Assembly: GCF_000247695.1 (NCBI RefSeq)
Contig: NW_004624732.1
Span: forward strand, 39,475,962 to 39,539,961
Direction of reading: 5' to 3'
From: Heterocephalus glaber
Lineage: Eukaryota > Chordata > Mammalia > Rodentia > Bathyergidae
DNA: 64,000 nucleotides
Positions 12,181-25,279 of this stretch are shown one piece after another. The position numbers and the translations under genes are program-made. Positions within the stretch are counted from its first letter, which is position 1. Each line of letters opens with the position of its first letter. The notes beneath the pieces are model-generated. The model was not told where the DNA came from. It searched no databases and saw only the letters and a list, made by a program, of their open reading frames with translations.

Positions 12181-12900
12181 CATTTTTTAAACATTTGTTA
12201 ATCTTTTCATTTCTTTTTGCGTACTTATTTTGTGCTTTATAGGTAATTGATATTAAAAAGCTAAATGAAATTAAAAGATTTGAGAGCCTATTAATAATAA
12301 TAACACTGAGTTTGTTATATTTCATACTTTATATTTTATAGAAAATGTTAGTCTCTCCCTTCTATTTTATTTTGTCTGATAGATATTTTAATTTCTGGAT
12401 TTAGGCTGATATTATTAAAATGCATTTATGATTTGGCTCATTAGTAATGACTTTACTCACAAAATGATACTCACACTTCATTGCTGCACATTGGATGGTC
12501 CTGATGTTGTTTTATATGTATTTCTATGTCTTTTATTTTTAAACCCTAAATCTTATATTAAACCATGTATATATATAATTAAACCCTAAATCAAAATATG
12601 TGTTCATTATTTTAAAGCATTTAAAATGGCTTCCAGCAGTCATGCTTTCCATATTTTAGGCATTTCTCCCAACTGCAGCCTAGGCAGCAATGTACAAGAA
12701 CATGGAATGGGGACAGGTAGAAAATCTAGGGGACAGGATACCTGCATCTGAGTCACAAGTTCATGATGATGAGGTGGTTGCATGCTATGTAACTTCTCAC
12801 TGTCTCATGCTCTTTTTTAATTTTTTGGAAGATTAGAGTACATTTCAAGACTATTTATAATTGATGCTCATGTCCAAAATTTTATAATCATCAACAATAA
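12181..12900. other. Unclassified AT-rich stretch
   Basis: It contains a short local duplication: AAACCCTAAATC occurs at 12541 and again at 12581. A possible very diverged MIR lies near 12730-12830 but is too weak to call. Confidence 0.4.
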
Positions 12901-13090
12901 TACAAACAATCCAATGTGCAAAGGACTTGAATGTGCAAGGACTTGAATAATCATTCTTCAAGTTAGGCATCTACATGCCTAACAAGCAGACAAAAAGATT
13001 TTCACCATTTTTAGATAGGGAAATACAAACCAAAACTACAAGGAGATGTCAGTTTCATCCAGTAAGATAATCATAATTAAAATTAGCAAA

Positions 13091-13234
13091 CCTCTTGTGG
13101 TGGTACACACCTGTCATCCCAGCATTCTGGGAGGCTGAAACAGGAAGAATCCAGCCTAGGCACATTTGAGTCTAGCCTGGGCAGCTTAGCAAGAGACCTT
13201 GTCTCAAAATAAAAACCTAAAAATTAAAAAACTA
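13091..13234 (+). mobile_element. B1-type (7SL-derived) SINE
   Basis: The body shows the 7SL-derived order: 'gtggtacacacctgtcatcccagcattctgggaggctgaaacagg', the 'agcctgggcagcttagcaagagacc' block and an A-rich tail. Flanks 'aaattagcaaac' and 'aaactaacaaac' (10 of 12 identical) look like target duplications. It sits within, and therefore postdates, the host L1. (Quoted blocks are shown in part.). Confidence 0.85.
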
Positions 13235-13272
13235 ACAAACTTGGGTATGTTGTTCAATATAAAGCCCCTGTG

Positions 13273-13275
<3 letters not shown>

Positions 13276-13313
<38 letters not shown>
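13276..13313. repeat. (CA)n microsatellite
   Basis: Nineteen perfect or near-perfect CA units within the old L1. Length polymorphism is likely in such a tract. Confidence 0.95.
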
Positions 13314-13316
<3 letters not shown>

Positions 13317-13979
13317 AAGATATAGACATGGAGAAATTGTAACTCTCATACATGGGTGGTAGAATGTAAAATGTTCAACATCTGTAGAAAATAGTTTTCC
13401 AATTCCTCATATACTTAAAAATAGAATTATCACACAAGGCAGAAATTCTACATCCAAAAGGATTCAAAAAGATACTAAGAAAAAAAAATACAATATATAT
13501 CCTAGCTCTATTCAAAACAGTCAAAAAGTGGGAAAAACCCAACTGTCCATCACTGAATGAATGCATAAGAAAATATATATTTCTAGGCAATGGAATATTA
13601 TTCAGTTACAAAAGTAACAAACTACCCTTATACATTTCAGCATGGATGAACCTTGGACATTATACTAAATAAATGCAACCAAGCATAAAAGGCTACATAT
13701 TATATGCTGTCATCTATATGAAATATCTAAAATGAACAAATCATGGAAACAGAAAGTGATTCATGATTGTGAGAGGCTGGAGGAAGGGAAAATGGGGAGT
13801 AATTGTTTAATGGATGTAGGGTTTCCATTTGTGGTGACAAAAAAGTTCAGTAAATAATGGAGATGGTTGCACTGCATTGTGAATAAACTTGATGCTGTCC
13901 ATTGTATACCTTAAAATGGCTAAAATAGTAAAATTTTTGTTAAGTGTATTTTACCAAATAAAAATAATATTACTCAATT

Positions 13980-14735
13980 TATATAATGTCCATCTACTAA
14001 TATAGAAAGGCCCACCGTTTGTGGAAAGAGAAGTTCAATTATTTACAATTGATAATTAAAAAGGGGACATTTTTCTCTTTTGTTGTATAATTTGATGATT
14101 TGAAAAACAGCATTTAGGGGAAAAACAGAAAGCAAACCTCTGGAAAGTTTATATTCAAAATAACTATGAACTGCTGATCTTTAGGAAGTCAAATCTACAT
14201 TTTAGTTACATGATACCTTGTTCTCATTTCTAAATTGCCTCTTCTTTCTTTTTTGTTTTGTTAACATCATCATTATTCTCAGGTATATGCTGGGCAATTT
14301 TGTGGTTTAATACACATGTGATAATCTCTGTTATTTTTACTTTTTGGCCAGCAGTTCTCTCTTGTATGTTAGAATGAAAAATGTTTCAAGCAGGTCAAAT
14401 GAAAATATTTAGCAGATAGTGAAATCAGTTTGCCCTCTCTAACTACAATCTCATGTTTGGGAAAATAATACCATGTATAGTTGTGAGTATAATAACATAA
14501 CCAGCTGAACTAAAATTTAGTTTTTATTTAAATTTCTTTATTAAGTAGCACTGGTGTTTGTATATTTACTAATTACAGCCACAATGACAATTTGGGTAAT
14601 TTTTTTTTTCTCAAACTCTGACTTAGCATGACTTGTCTGCCAACTGTAGTCAATTCAATTTTGTCATTTCTAATGTTAATTTCTGTGGAATACAGTGTCT
14701 GTTTTCTTATCCCATTCAGGTTTGTAGCTCAGTCC
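13980..14735. other. Unclassified AT-rich stretch
   Basis: No repeat or frame over 60 codons is seen. Poly-T runs near 14250 and 14600 have no adjacent element body. Confidence 0.4.
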
Positions 14736-14739
14736 TAAT

Positions 14740-15110
14740 CTGTTTTCACATTCCCTCCTAACTGTAAAATTGTTCCCCTCATTCTCCTTCCTTATCCTTG
14801 CTTCCAGGTTGTTTTACGTACCTGGTGGTCCATGTAGCCATGTTTTAGGGCTGTCTCCAAAAATGTGCTTCCGTAACCTCTGCTCAGCTAAGCCATTGCC
14901 CCTGCATGGCTTGAGACAATCAGGGTCCCTGGGGACATGATCCACCTGCAGGAAAGCAGCCTTATCTCTCATGGCCTACAAATACTGTAACCTACAGCTG
15001 GTTTTGTTTTTCATTTTGTGTTTTGTACAATGCATTTGCTTAACTGGACAAAACCTAGGCAAGTAAATTGACTCTCTTGATCAATAAACTAAGCATTGTC
15101 CTCGAAGTCA
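14740..15110 (+). mobile_element. Possible solo LTR
   Basis: A stretch richer in G+C ('ggtccctggggacatgatcc' area) is followed by a 'ctacaaata' TATA-like word and an AATAAA at 15083-15088 in a context like LTR R/U5 sequence. No terminal TG..CA pair or target duplication could be fixed, so this is tentative. The 77-codon frame at 15118-15351 lies just beyond it and has no motif. Confidence 0.3.
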
Positions 15111-15354
15111 CAAAATCATGCCCCTAAGGGGAGTGTCCACTTGCACCTGTGAGCCAGCAGCAATTCTGCCTCTGACCCTTCTCACTACATCAGTCTGCAT
15201 CTATAGCCCACTCAGGAAGCTCAGACAAGAAGCAAGGTACAGACAGTGCTGCCTTCTTCTATCTCTCCACAAATTCAGAGGAAACCAGTGTGACTCCGAG
15301 CTCACACTATACTCTAGTGTAAAAGTTTGTACTCACACAAATGGTTCTTAGGAG

Positions 15355-17935
15355 TTAATATAGCTGATTCTTATTCAATATTAATATAAAATTATTTCTA
15401 TTCAGGAGATAAAAGAAGTGTAAATGATAAAAGTTTATTCCCATGTAAGAAGTTCTGCATATAGCTGCAAATTCTTTTCATCATTATTGTAACTGATAAA
15501 CTACAGAAATCCCCATTTCTAGGATTCTGTTTTTAAGCAGTTTTAGCATCTCACATTTTGTCTTATTAATTTGTGAGATAGGTTAAATCACTGATACATT
15601 TGATTATAGTCTCTTGAGAATTATATTTCAATAGCAGGTCTATGCAGTATAATGAAAATGGAAGTAAATTAACTACATTTATTCATCAATTAAGGAATTT
15701 AACTGGTACGGAAAGTGTTATTAAATTCAATTGCTTAACAAACAATGAAGATCTGTTCTAAAAAATGCATCACTAGACAATTTTTTCTTTGTGTAAGCAT
15801 CACACAGAGTAGTCACACAAACATGGATGGTATAGGTCAAACAGTTGATGTAACCACCTTAAGGTGTCAAAATACACAATAGACACAAGATATATGAGGC
15901 TCCCGGTAAAACATGAAAAACTGTTTTACAGCAAACATTTCTTTCCCATGAGTACAATGAGAACATTCTAAGATAATGATAAAAAGTTAGTCATTTCTTT
16001 CATGGTTAAATATTGTTTAATATTCAAAATTATATGTATTATACTTTGTATAACTATCAGTACAGTAGTTTTTTTTACACCAGCATCACCACAAACATGG
16101 AATAATAGGTTTTACTTCAATATTAAGATGGCTTCATTCTCACTAGATAATAGAAAATGTTACTTGTATTATATTATGAGATCAACATTAGTATACAGTC
16201 TATTCTTACCTGAAGCACATGACCATATGTAAAGGTACTAAGTAAAATGTATGTATATTTATATTAATTTTTTTAGAAAATTTAAAGAATATTCCTACTG
16301 AACCAAGATATACAACATTTACAAGTGGAAAAATATATCAGTTGCATTATTCAAATAAACATGTAATAAATCATATAAATATAGCCTAGAAATAAATTAC
16401 AATTAATGAAATGTTACTGTGCTCACTCAGAAGAAAAGAAGGGTGATTTGGAGTTATTGTTAAAAAGTGATGGAGAAGTAGTGAAAGAGAATCATTCTTT
16501 TGTAGATGCATCTTTACACTTTTGAGGGAGAATGTTTATCTTTCATTCAAATAGCTGTTAAAAATGAGTGATAGAACAGAAGAACACCTTTACGGGAAAA
16601 TAATGGCTACATACAAGAGTTCTTTCAAACACAAAGAAATAGGCCATGTTCATAACACTGAGAAATCCGAGAAAACATTGACTTTCCATCACCCTTGTTT
16701 GACATAAGATTCAAAGAAAAACCCTTTTGGTCATCAGAAGAGTGCACAAATTCAATTTTTTTTCTATATGATATTTTCTAACTAGAAGTTACATCAAATA
16801 AATTGGTGAGTACATTGCTGTTTCAAACCAACTTGTTAAAATATAGCTACCTTCAGAGTATCTATGTAGTATATTTGAAGGTTTAAAAAATGTGTTATTC
16901 TAAAAACAAAAGAAGTCCTTATCCAAAGTCATATGTGTTTTTTAGAATCATTCTGACAAAGAAAAGAAACAAAAGAAGGAAGCAGTCATATTTATGGAAA
17001 TCAAACAAGATTCCATGTAGATGTAGATTACAGATACAAAGAAAGAAGGAGATATATACTGGGCTTATAAAACGTGTTTATTTCAACATGCTGAATGTCT
17101 TGGTGTTAAAAATTTCCAATAAACCCTTTGGGTGTTTTTGCCCAACATGTCTGATATTGTTTCTGGGAGTCAATCTGAAATAACTGAAGTCAGATTAGCT
17201 CCAGCACTAATTTGCTGGCTTTGAAGGGTAGACCACCAGCCCTTCTCTCACAATACACCCTGCCCAAATTGTTTCCAAGCTTCCTTAATCTTCAGTTTAA
17301 AGTCAAGAAAACTTAAAGGGGGTAGAAATTTGAGTAAAACGAGACCCTTGGGAGGACACAGCCATAGAGAATTCAGATGGTACGTTCAATCATAAGTGAT
17401 CAGAGAGGAAGACAGTATTTTTAAGTAGTATATACTTGATATTATCAATGACATTATTTTATTTTGGGGTGATTTGGTTAAAATGGTCCCTTCATTAGAA
17501 TGAAGAGTGTTTGGGGATGGTAAGGGACAGATGGAAGGTACCTGTACTGCCATAGAGCTCTACTTCTCCTTCATTTCTCTGTCTATATCACTTGGCTCAA
17601 CATCTGATTTCTATTTATCACTACAGAAAAGCTCTCTGGATGTTTACTTTCTCATAAAATCACTCTTCAAATCATTGCTAAGATCATTTTTTTTAAGTAC
17701 CTACCTGATTACCATGCTTGCAAAAAGATAGCTTGAACATATTACAGCCTTTCTGCCTTATAATCTTGGTCCTTATGAATATTTAAAACAGTTGTAGTAA
17801 ATTTCAAGTCACAGTAAAAAAGAAACACAGAGAGAAACTCCTCAGTTCAAAAGCTATGAGAATTCTTTCAAGTTCAAAACAGTTGGTAGACAATTTAAGA
17901 AGGAAATGATTATTCTTAAGTACCTACAGGAAATT
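15355..17935. other. Unclassified AT-rich stretch
   Basis: Frames at 16002-16232, 16890-17183 and 17507-17731 (74-97 codons) are Leu/Ile/Phe/Lys-rich, as expected for chance frames. None has a recognisable domain. Confidence 0.4.
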
Positions 17936-17939
17936 TTCC

Positions 17940-18375
17940 TAGTCCATTTTGGGTTGATATCACAAAATACTTAATGGGATGGATGATTTATTTTGGGGAG
18001 GGTATTTAGCTCACAGTTCTAGAGACCTCAGAGCATGGTGCTAGTATCTGCTTGGCTTCTGGTGTGAATCTTGTTTAATGCGTCATCACAGGGAAGAGGT
18101 CATGGGATAGTGCAGGTGAGATGGATACCAGGGGCCAAGCACATGGGCAGCTTTGTTTTATAATTACTCAGTAATTCCTAAGTAACTAACCCAGTCTCTC
18201 AATTCCTGGCCAACATCCACCAGATAGGCATTTTTTTTTCTTCTCAGGGCAGTGCCTCCATGACCGAATTACCTCTATCTAAGCCCCACTTCTTGAAGGT
18301 TCTATCACTTCTCAACACAGGCACAATGGGCCCCAAGCTCTAGCACATGAACCTTTGCGAGACAAACCATATCTG
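17940..18375 (-). mobile_element. MaLR-type solo LTR (ERVL-MaLR)
   Basis: On the plus strand it begins 'tagtccattttgggttgatatc' in part and runs through 'tcacagttctagagacc' and 'gtgctagtatctgcttggc'. It ends with the 'gacaaaccatatct' block. This is the reverse complement of the familiar MaLR LTR start (TGATATGGTTTG) and its body. The length of about 436 bp fits a solo LTR. It is an old non-coding endogenous retroelement remnant; no internal gag or pol is attached. Confidence 0.75.
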
Positions 18376-18379
18376 ACCC

Positions 18380-20980
18380 CTGGCAGAGATTATTGCTGCA
18401 AATAGGCAATACTTCCTTCCTGGAAGCAGTTATAGCTTCCAGGAGGAGAGAGAACTCAAGGCCCAGGGCTGGACTGCTTTGATAAATGCATCTCTGAAGT
18501 AGGAGCCAGGAGCACTATCCTTGCGCATCAATGCTGAGCTTGTTGCAGTCTATGCAGCAGATATGAGAAGGACTAGAAACAGGGTTTTCAGGACATGGAG
18601 CTCTTTTTTAAAAATCAGTCTGTACACATTATGTAAGCTTCATCTCTATCTGTGATATTGAGTCCATATTCCTTACCTAATATAGGGAGTTCAATTCTAT
18701 CCAACTCTTTGGCTATCAACATGGAGTTAATATTGATGAAATATAATAAGTGGAAAACAAACTGTGGCCTGGAAATGCAAAACAGTAGATAAGAATAAGC
18801 TCACTTTTTTCTGCCTCTGGTTTTAAAGCTGTGACTATACTGGAAGAGAGGAGATCTAAAGCTTAATTTTGGTTTGTGGCCTGAAATACTAGTTTTATTA
18901 CGTTTTTATTTTCATTTGCAGTGATGGAGAAAAGAGGAATCCTTTTCCATGTAAACATTGGTGGCCTCAAAATTTTACAAAAGCATTGTGAGCCAAGGAT
19001 ACTTCATTCTCACTGAACTATACGTGAAAGTCAGAGTAAGCAATATTTGGAGTTAATTAACTCTTTTCCTCTTCGCATAAGTATCACTTGAGAATATAAG
19101 CATTTTTCTGAGGCAGGTTACCTTCCCTGAGATGTGGCTGAGAGCCAGTGTGGCTAATCTGAGGAGTTAATCAATAGTTCCTCCTGGCTTCAGAAACACT
19201 CTTCATTATCTCAATATGCTTCTCAGTGTGCTGTTGGCAAACAAATCTTATTTTTCTCTGAAATATTCTGCAAATTCCTGAATAGCTATGGAATGCTTGT
19301 TGTGGGCAATTTAAACAGATGTAAAGAAATAGATGATAAATCAGTATACATGATCAATAATATTTCAGACCTAAGACTAGTGACAGGCAAATACATAGGA
19401 GAAAACAGAAATTTCACATCTAAGAGGCTCATCCAGGAAATGCTGCCTGACTACTTAGAACCATCCATCAGAGAAAATGGATTGGGCATTAGTCTTAGAG
19501 GTCAATTTTTCAATTGGTGAATAAATAAACTGGAATTTAGTGTAATTATGTGATATATGGAGTTCTCCAGCCATGTAGTGGCAGAATAAAGACTAAAACC
19601 AAGCAAGGTTTCCTCATTTTCAAACCCGTGCTTTCTCACTACATTATCCTAACTACAGAAGGGTGATTGATGATCTACAATTACTTAATCCAATCTACCT
19701 TGGTCTAAAAACTCCAATATTTTATTTAAGCCAACTGAAACTGAAGGAAGCAAATCAAAATGTAAAAGTATTGAAAAGCATTAGTATTTGATTCATTCTG
19801 CAGTTAAATATTTCTAGTATGCAATATATTTCTAATTCATCCTCCACAAAAACATGAATTCTATGTGTTATGCTTTATATTTAACAGGACAAATTGTGCA
19901 AAGTAGATATGTATGTGGAGATTTCCCTAAAGTGTCTATTGAAGCATTGTAGCAACTACCAAATGCACTGATAGCAAATAGCTCTACATTCAGTGAAAGC
20001 AAAGGAAGCTTATCAAATACTTTTCAGTTTCTTACAGGAATATGTTCGGGGAGGGGGACCTAAAATTTTGTGGATAAGGAAAATGGAATAACTGGAGCAC
20101 AGTTGGGAATCTGAGAGTTTGGAAAGGAATAAAATTATAAAGACACTGAAAGAAATAGTAGAAATTTTACATTATTTAAATTTTTCCCAGGACTGGCCAT
20201 GTTAATCCCAGTTAGCAATTACTTTAGGCACGTGTAGTACTCTTTCTGGCTAGGAGGAAGTAAGTCTTCTCTGGAGAAGATACATTTGATATTACTTTTG
20301 TTAAGTCTTCTGAGGACTGCAGCTCACATCTTTGCTATCAGGACTATGAACTGAGGCTGCTTCCATTCTCCTGACTATGCATTCATTCTGGAAAATCTTC
20401 CAAGAAAAGAAGAGTGTGCACCAGTTAATAACCTCATTCTTTTAGTATATGTTCTGCTGAATTGAGCACAATAACCTCATTGCTTTGAGTAGATTCAATG
20501 AATTTTCTTCTGGGAGAATGGTTTGTTTGGTAGAGAGTCTTCTCAGGAATATAGGATAGCTCAAATAGATAGAGACTGCTTACCTGAAAGCAAGTAATTC
20601 AGAAACACTTTTTCTAGGATGCTAAATTTGCTTTGTGTACAGATCATAAATTACTGTATAAAAAACTATGTTCATTTTCATACATATTTAGGTAGGAAAC
20701 AGCTGCCTTCAACCAGTGAAGCCTTAAACCATATATCCTGAGTCTTTTTTTTTTAAATATTACAGTCACTTGTAAAGTGGAACTCTCCCTTCTTGTGATA
20801 GGGTGATAAACTAGGCCTTTTTGATTAACAGATGACTTTGGGGTCTGTGTAGAGGGTTGGCAGCTGCCATTACTAATAGCAGATAGTTTTCAACCACAGA
20901 ACTTGTGACTATTATGTTATTCACAATTGATATATATCCTAATGTTCTTGATACAATTTTACTTTTTCATGTGACAAAAT
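18380..20980. other. Unclassified stretch
   Basis: The first 220 bases after the LTR are richer in G+C. The 75-codon plus-strand frame at 19293-19520 lacks known motifs and has no promoter or splice context. I see no repeats here. Confidence 0.4.
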
Positions 20981-20981
20981 C

Positions 20982-21037
<56 letters not shown>
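20981..21037. repeat. Compound (TA)n(GA)n microsatellite
   Basis: Ten TA units are joined directly to eighteen GA units. The minus-strand frame 20939-21244 contains a long Ser-Leu run from this tract and is not a gene. Confidence 0.95.
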
Positions 21038-21039
<2 letters not shown>

Positions 21040-21040
<1 letters not shown>

Positions 21041-21650
21041 ATTTGTTGCAAACAAGTAATCTTCACTAGTATTTTCTTTCCTCTCTGATGACCAGTCCAT
21101 AAGACCACCAAAATGAAGCTGCTGGGTTCTTGAACTCTCCTGAGCTACTGTGAGACAGAGCAGCTGTGCCTGGTTCCCTGCTCTTCTATTTACTACTGTG
21201 CCTAGAAACACCACTTTCCTCAGATACCATGGAAGCATCACCACCCTTCAGAATCCACTTGCCAGTGTTGTGCCCTCTTCTGGGGACATCAGAATAGAAG
21301 ACAGAGTTCCACAGAAGTCCTTCCCCTCCTGACCATGCTGAGAACTGAGTTCATCTTGATGTGATCCATTCTCGGGTAGCTGATGTGGAGCAATGTGAGG
21401 CACAACTGTGTCCTCAATTCTAAGTGTGAGATGTACATGGGGGAGTTGTCTCCTCTCCTTATAAATTTCCCTAACTCCATCAAGTGCCCTCCTAAGTGCT
21501 GTGCTTTGAGACTAAAAGGGGAAATACTGCTACATCTCTGACCAAATGTATCATCTTATTTTGTCTCTCTGCTCTGCAGACCCAATAGTGTCAGAAGAAG
21601 CAGATTCAGGGTGGCCCCATGGACATGTAACCTGTGTGCAACTCCATAGG
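21040..21650. other. Unclassified block richer in G+C
   Basis: About 600 bases are compositionally distinct from both flanks. Overlapping frames on both strands (21150-21332 plus, 21289-21483 minus) are short and without motif. It may be an old LTR or a decayed processed pseudogene, but I cannot name a parent. Confidence 0.35.
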
Positions 21651-21659
21651 GTTCCACAC

Positions 21660-23540
21660 TCAGTTTAATGACTTTTTGTTATGTCTTTAAATTTTTGATA
21701 ATTTCTATGAAAGACCTGGACATTTTCACTTTGAACTTGGTTTTGTAAATTCAAAAACTTTCTTTACAGTATCACATATTTTGTTGAAAATATGACTTCC
21801 TATCTTGCTAAAAAAAAACCCTGAAAATCAAAAATATGAATAATAAAATTTATACAACTCATCATGTTGAATACTCTTTTAAAACATTTTTATCTCTATT
21901 CTAGCTGATTCAAGGCAAAAATAATCCTGACATAGTTAGGGACACCACCTATACATATTATATTAGCATGGTTTTTGTGTCATGTTCATACTTAAGAAAG
22001 AAATTGAGTAAAATATCTCCAGTAATTGTGACAATCTTTATATATTTTTTAAAAAAATATACATTGACAAAAGTGAGATAAATGACACAACACAAAATAA
22101 AACATGAAAATACAAATAAATAGCCCACTATCATGTAAATTATCAGTCAAACTTTAAAAATGAAAGGAAATTAATGCAAGAAGTATTTGATTTGCCAATC
22201 AATTATAAAGTAATTGTAAAATATAAAAATTCCTTCAACATTGCCAATACTCATTTTCATCCTTTGCTGTTGCCAGCAGCACTAGACACAAAATACATGC
22301 TCTAAATCTTGGTGTGATTTGTTCCATTTTAGCTGATGATCTCATTTGAAGTAATCTACCTTAATGAAATAATGATCGGTGCTGTCAACCACTTATGTAT
22401 AAAAATACAGCAATGCTGTCTGTGGTGCTATTATTATGACACTGAGGTTGGCAAAATAATCACAGATGCAATTGGTCTACAACTTATATGGAAAGGCGTT
22501 TAATGTAGTTTTATTCATTAAAAAGTTCCTACCTTTGTATGTAATGCTTTTTTGAAAAGATACATGTATTCTGAATTTCAGTAAAATGATGAGCAATTTA
22601 CATAGAACCAAGAGATGTCTATTCAATGAGAACCAGAAATATCAGAACTATGAAATACAATCTTATCAAAGTTACAACTTCAGTGAAATATTTCCAGGTA
22701 CCATTCTTTATATTCTACTTTGTTTTGATTGTTTTTAGGAATGATAATTTTTTTACCGGTATCTTTATTTATTCCTAAATTTTTCATGCAGTAAAAAAAG
22801 AGTAAGTATAAAATACAATAAAATATTCAATTAATTGTATAAACTTTCAGAAACAAAATCAGATAGGCAATGTAATTATTCATTATACAGTTAACCTGTG
22901 TTCAAGATTCAGTTCAGCCTACAATAGTTGACATAGGGATTGTAGGATATATTTCAGAGAATCTACATTTTTTAAATTCAAATTTATTTTATCAAGGGCT
23001 ACTTGTACATAAAACAAAGTAGGTAACATAAATTTTGAAATTTGAGAATTATAAATATTCCATAGGAAAGCATTTCCATTCTTTAGTTTATTTGAAATAG
23101 CTATTCCAATTGGAGAAAATTCTAGTTCATTGGTTTTATGGGCAATATGCATAATCTCGAGTACTTTGTGAGCAGTTGAACAATCATCCCAATGATACAG
23201 GGACCTGGAGGCTTATGATGACGAGGAAGACCATTTTCCTGCAAATGCCATGTTCTAGAACTTTTTAGCTTTGCCCTTGTAGGTAAAGGAACACACTAAA
23301 TTTGTGACAGAGGTGGTATTCCTATGATTTTGTGAGTAGTTCCTTTCAAGGCAAATTGTCCTCTAGGGCCTGGTAAAATTAATGTACAGCACTGTGTATT
23401 AACAACATACACTTAAAAGGGTTGCATACAGATAAAAAGCCTGCAGAGTAAATTACTGAAAGGTTTGTTGTTCTATTTTCAGAATATTATCATAAATGTT
23501 ATGCTTTTGTATATTCCCCTAGCAATCTCTGTTATAAACT
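21660..23540. other. Unclassified AT-rich stretch
   Basis: The minus-strand 77-codon frame at 22919-23152 lacks motifs. No repeat body is recognised. Confidence 0.4.
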
Positions 23541-23544
23541 ATAT

Positions 23545-23705
23545 CATCAACTTACTATAAATGTTTATTAGTTCACCTATCTATTGTGAGCTCCTTAAGG
23601 GCCAACAATATTTCCATCATATTGTCTTGTTTTCCCAGGTTTTAAAGCAATAGAGACATATGCTATTTGCTAGGTTAATACTTATTCAATAAACAAATAA
23701 ATAAG
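23545..23705 (+). mobile_element. L2 LINE 3' end
   Basis: The run 'attgtgagctccttaaggg', then 'atttgctaggttaatac' and 'ttcaataaacaaataaataa', matches the L2 3' terminus (tgagctccttgagggcaggg ... gctcaataaatatttgttgaatga). Confidence 0.75.
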
Positions 23706-23709
23706 AATA

Positions 23710-25255
23710 TAATTTTTAAAATTTAGTAAAAGTATGATTGAGCTCCAGGCTGAAAAATCAAAAAATCTGCTTAAAACAAAGTTTTATAACCTAAGTTTTT
23801 CCATGGCCTAAGTAATGAATTTGCCATAATTAGCCCCAATACTCCATGCACTCTGTCTTAGTCATGCCAGACTACTCCTAGTAGTTACATTATTCTTAAA
23901 ATGAGCTATGTTTTTTCAAACGCATGCCTAGAGTTCAGGCAATAATATTTTACAAAATAATTGTGTAATAAATTTTTGAAATGTAGCAAAAGAATAAGCT
24001 TTCCCCTACTTTCTTGGATTCTTTTTTGAACTTGTATATTAAGTCAACACAAAACAGAATATAAAGATAAAGATGTAAAATTTTATTTTATGTTAATATA
24101 TTTGTATGCAAAAAGTCCTCACAGAATTTTTAAAAACAGTCAAATAAACAATTAAACTTGAGAGCTTATATACCACTTTACCAAAAGGAGATACATTTTT
24201 GAGAGAAGACTAAGAAATACATGTTAATTAAGGCTTGTTGTAAAGCTTGTGCAAACTCATTTCAGTCCTGTTTCCAGTATTCTTAGTGTGTGAAATGGGA
24301 CTATGTTTTAAAATGGTAATTTATGTCACTTTTGCAGAGGGAAATTTATACCCCTGTTTTTATTCAGGAGAGGGTAGAACAGAGGCTTTGTCCTGTGACT
24401 TGTTTCTCCTTTATCTTCCACACTAAATAATACTATGTCTAAGTAGAAAATTTAGGGATGGCATAGTCTCATCTGCTTAATTTCTATCACCTGGATCTTT
24501 ACAGAAATTTTAATATAACAACATTTATTTGACTGCGATGGAGAGAAGATTCAGCCTAGTGGCTGAGTCACAAGAGATCTGCAAAGGAAAAGAAGACCAC
24601 AGAATATAATTAGAATAAATAGGTTTAAAAATACTATAAAGCTAAGAACATTCACTCATATACCATTAAACGGTTCTCCCAAAACTGGGAGAACAAAGCC
24701 CAATAAAATAAGCCAAATAAAATAACTGAATCTCATTTATCTGACAGAAAGTATTAATATTTTCTTTAAAAGGTATAAATTAAACACTTTCCACCATGAT
24801 TTACACAGAAGCATTAGTTTAATATTGTCTTGATGTATCACCTATGAAGGACCTAGTACCTTGTCTATTTTTAATACAAAAGGGAAAGTTGGGATAGTCC
24901 TTGAGCTTAAATAGAGGATTTCCTAGGTTTAATGCATTCACCAGAAGTAGAGAGAGATTGACATTGTCAGATCACAAGTACTATTCTGTTTCACTCATTC
25001 ATCATTTGTAGTTGGTGCTCCCTTTGACAGGAATAAAATACTTGCACAAGTGTTTTTTATTGTGTTTAAGTGTAACCAATAATCAAGTTAATTAATTAAC
25101 TTTGAATTTATTCTTGACTCATTGAAAAGTAATCAGACAAACAAAGTGCATTCTAAGAGTACAAAGACACAGTTGGAAAAAGAGGCCATAATGAGGGATT
25201 AGAGCCAAAACAGGACAAACTGATAAGAGGTTTTCAATCAGCATTTCAATAATTG
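23710..25255. other. Unclassified AT-rich stretch
   Basis: I see no repeats, and no frame reaches 60 codons, which argues against a coding exon of any size. Confidence 0.45.
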
Positions 25256-25257
25256 CA

Positions 25258-25277
25258 GGGGAAAGGGGGGGAGGGGG
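25258..25277 (+). other. G-run cluster (possible G-quadruplex)
   Basis: Runs of four, seven and five G separated by AAA and A fit the loose four-tract G-quadruplex rule, because the run of seven can be split. It is the only such cluster I noticed in this AT-rich area. Confidence 0.5.
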
Positions 25278-25279
25278 TA

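Larger units (their letters stand above)
12905..13975 (+). mobile_element. Old L1 3' part with nested SINE
   Basis: The segment starts in the ORF2 end ('gcaaaggacttgaat', matching 'gggcaaaggacttgaatagaca'). It continues through the blocks for 'agcattattcatagcagtcaaaaagtgggaa' and 'gaatattattcagttacaaaa', then 'catggatgaaccttggacattat', and ends with 'ttaccaaataaaaata'. These are landmark blocks of old mammalian L1 copies in sense orientation. A B1-type SINE (13091-13234) and a CA microsatellite (13276-13313) interrupt it. Reading frames are destroyed. Confidence 0.85.

Noticed and set aside
12541..12592. Repeated AAACCCTAAATC as a telomere-like repeat
   Set aside because: Only two copies, 40 bases apart, and not the vertebrate telomere unit.
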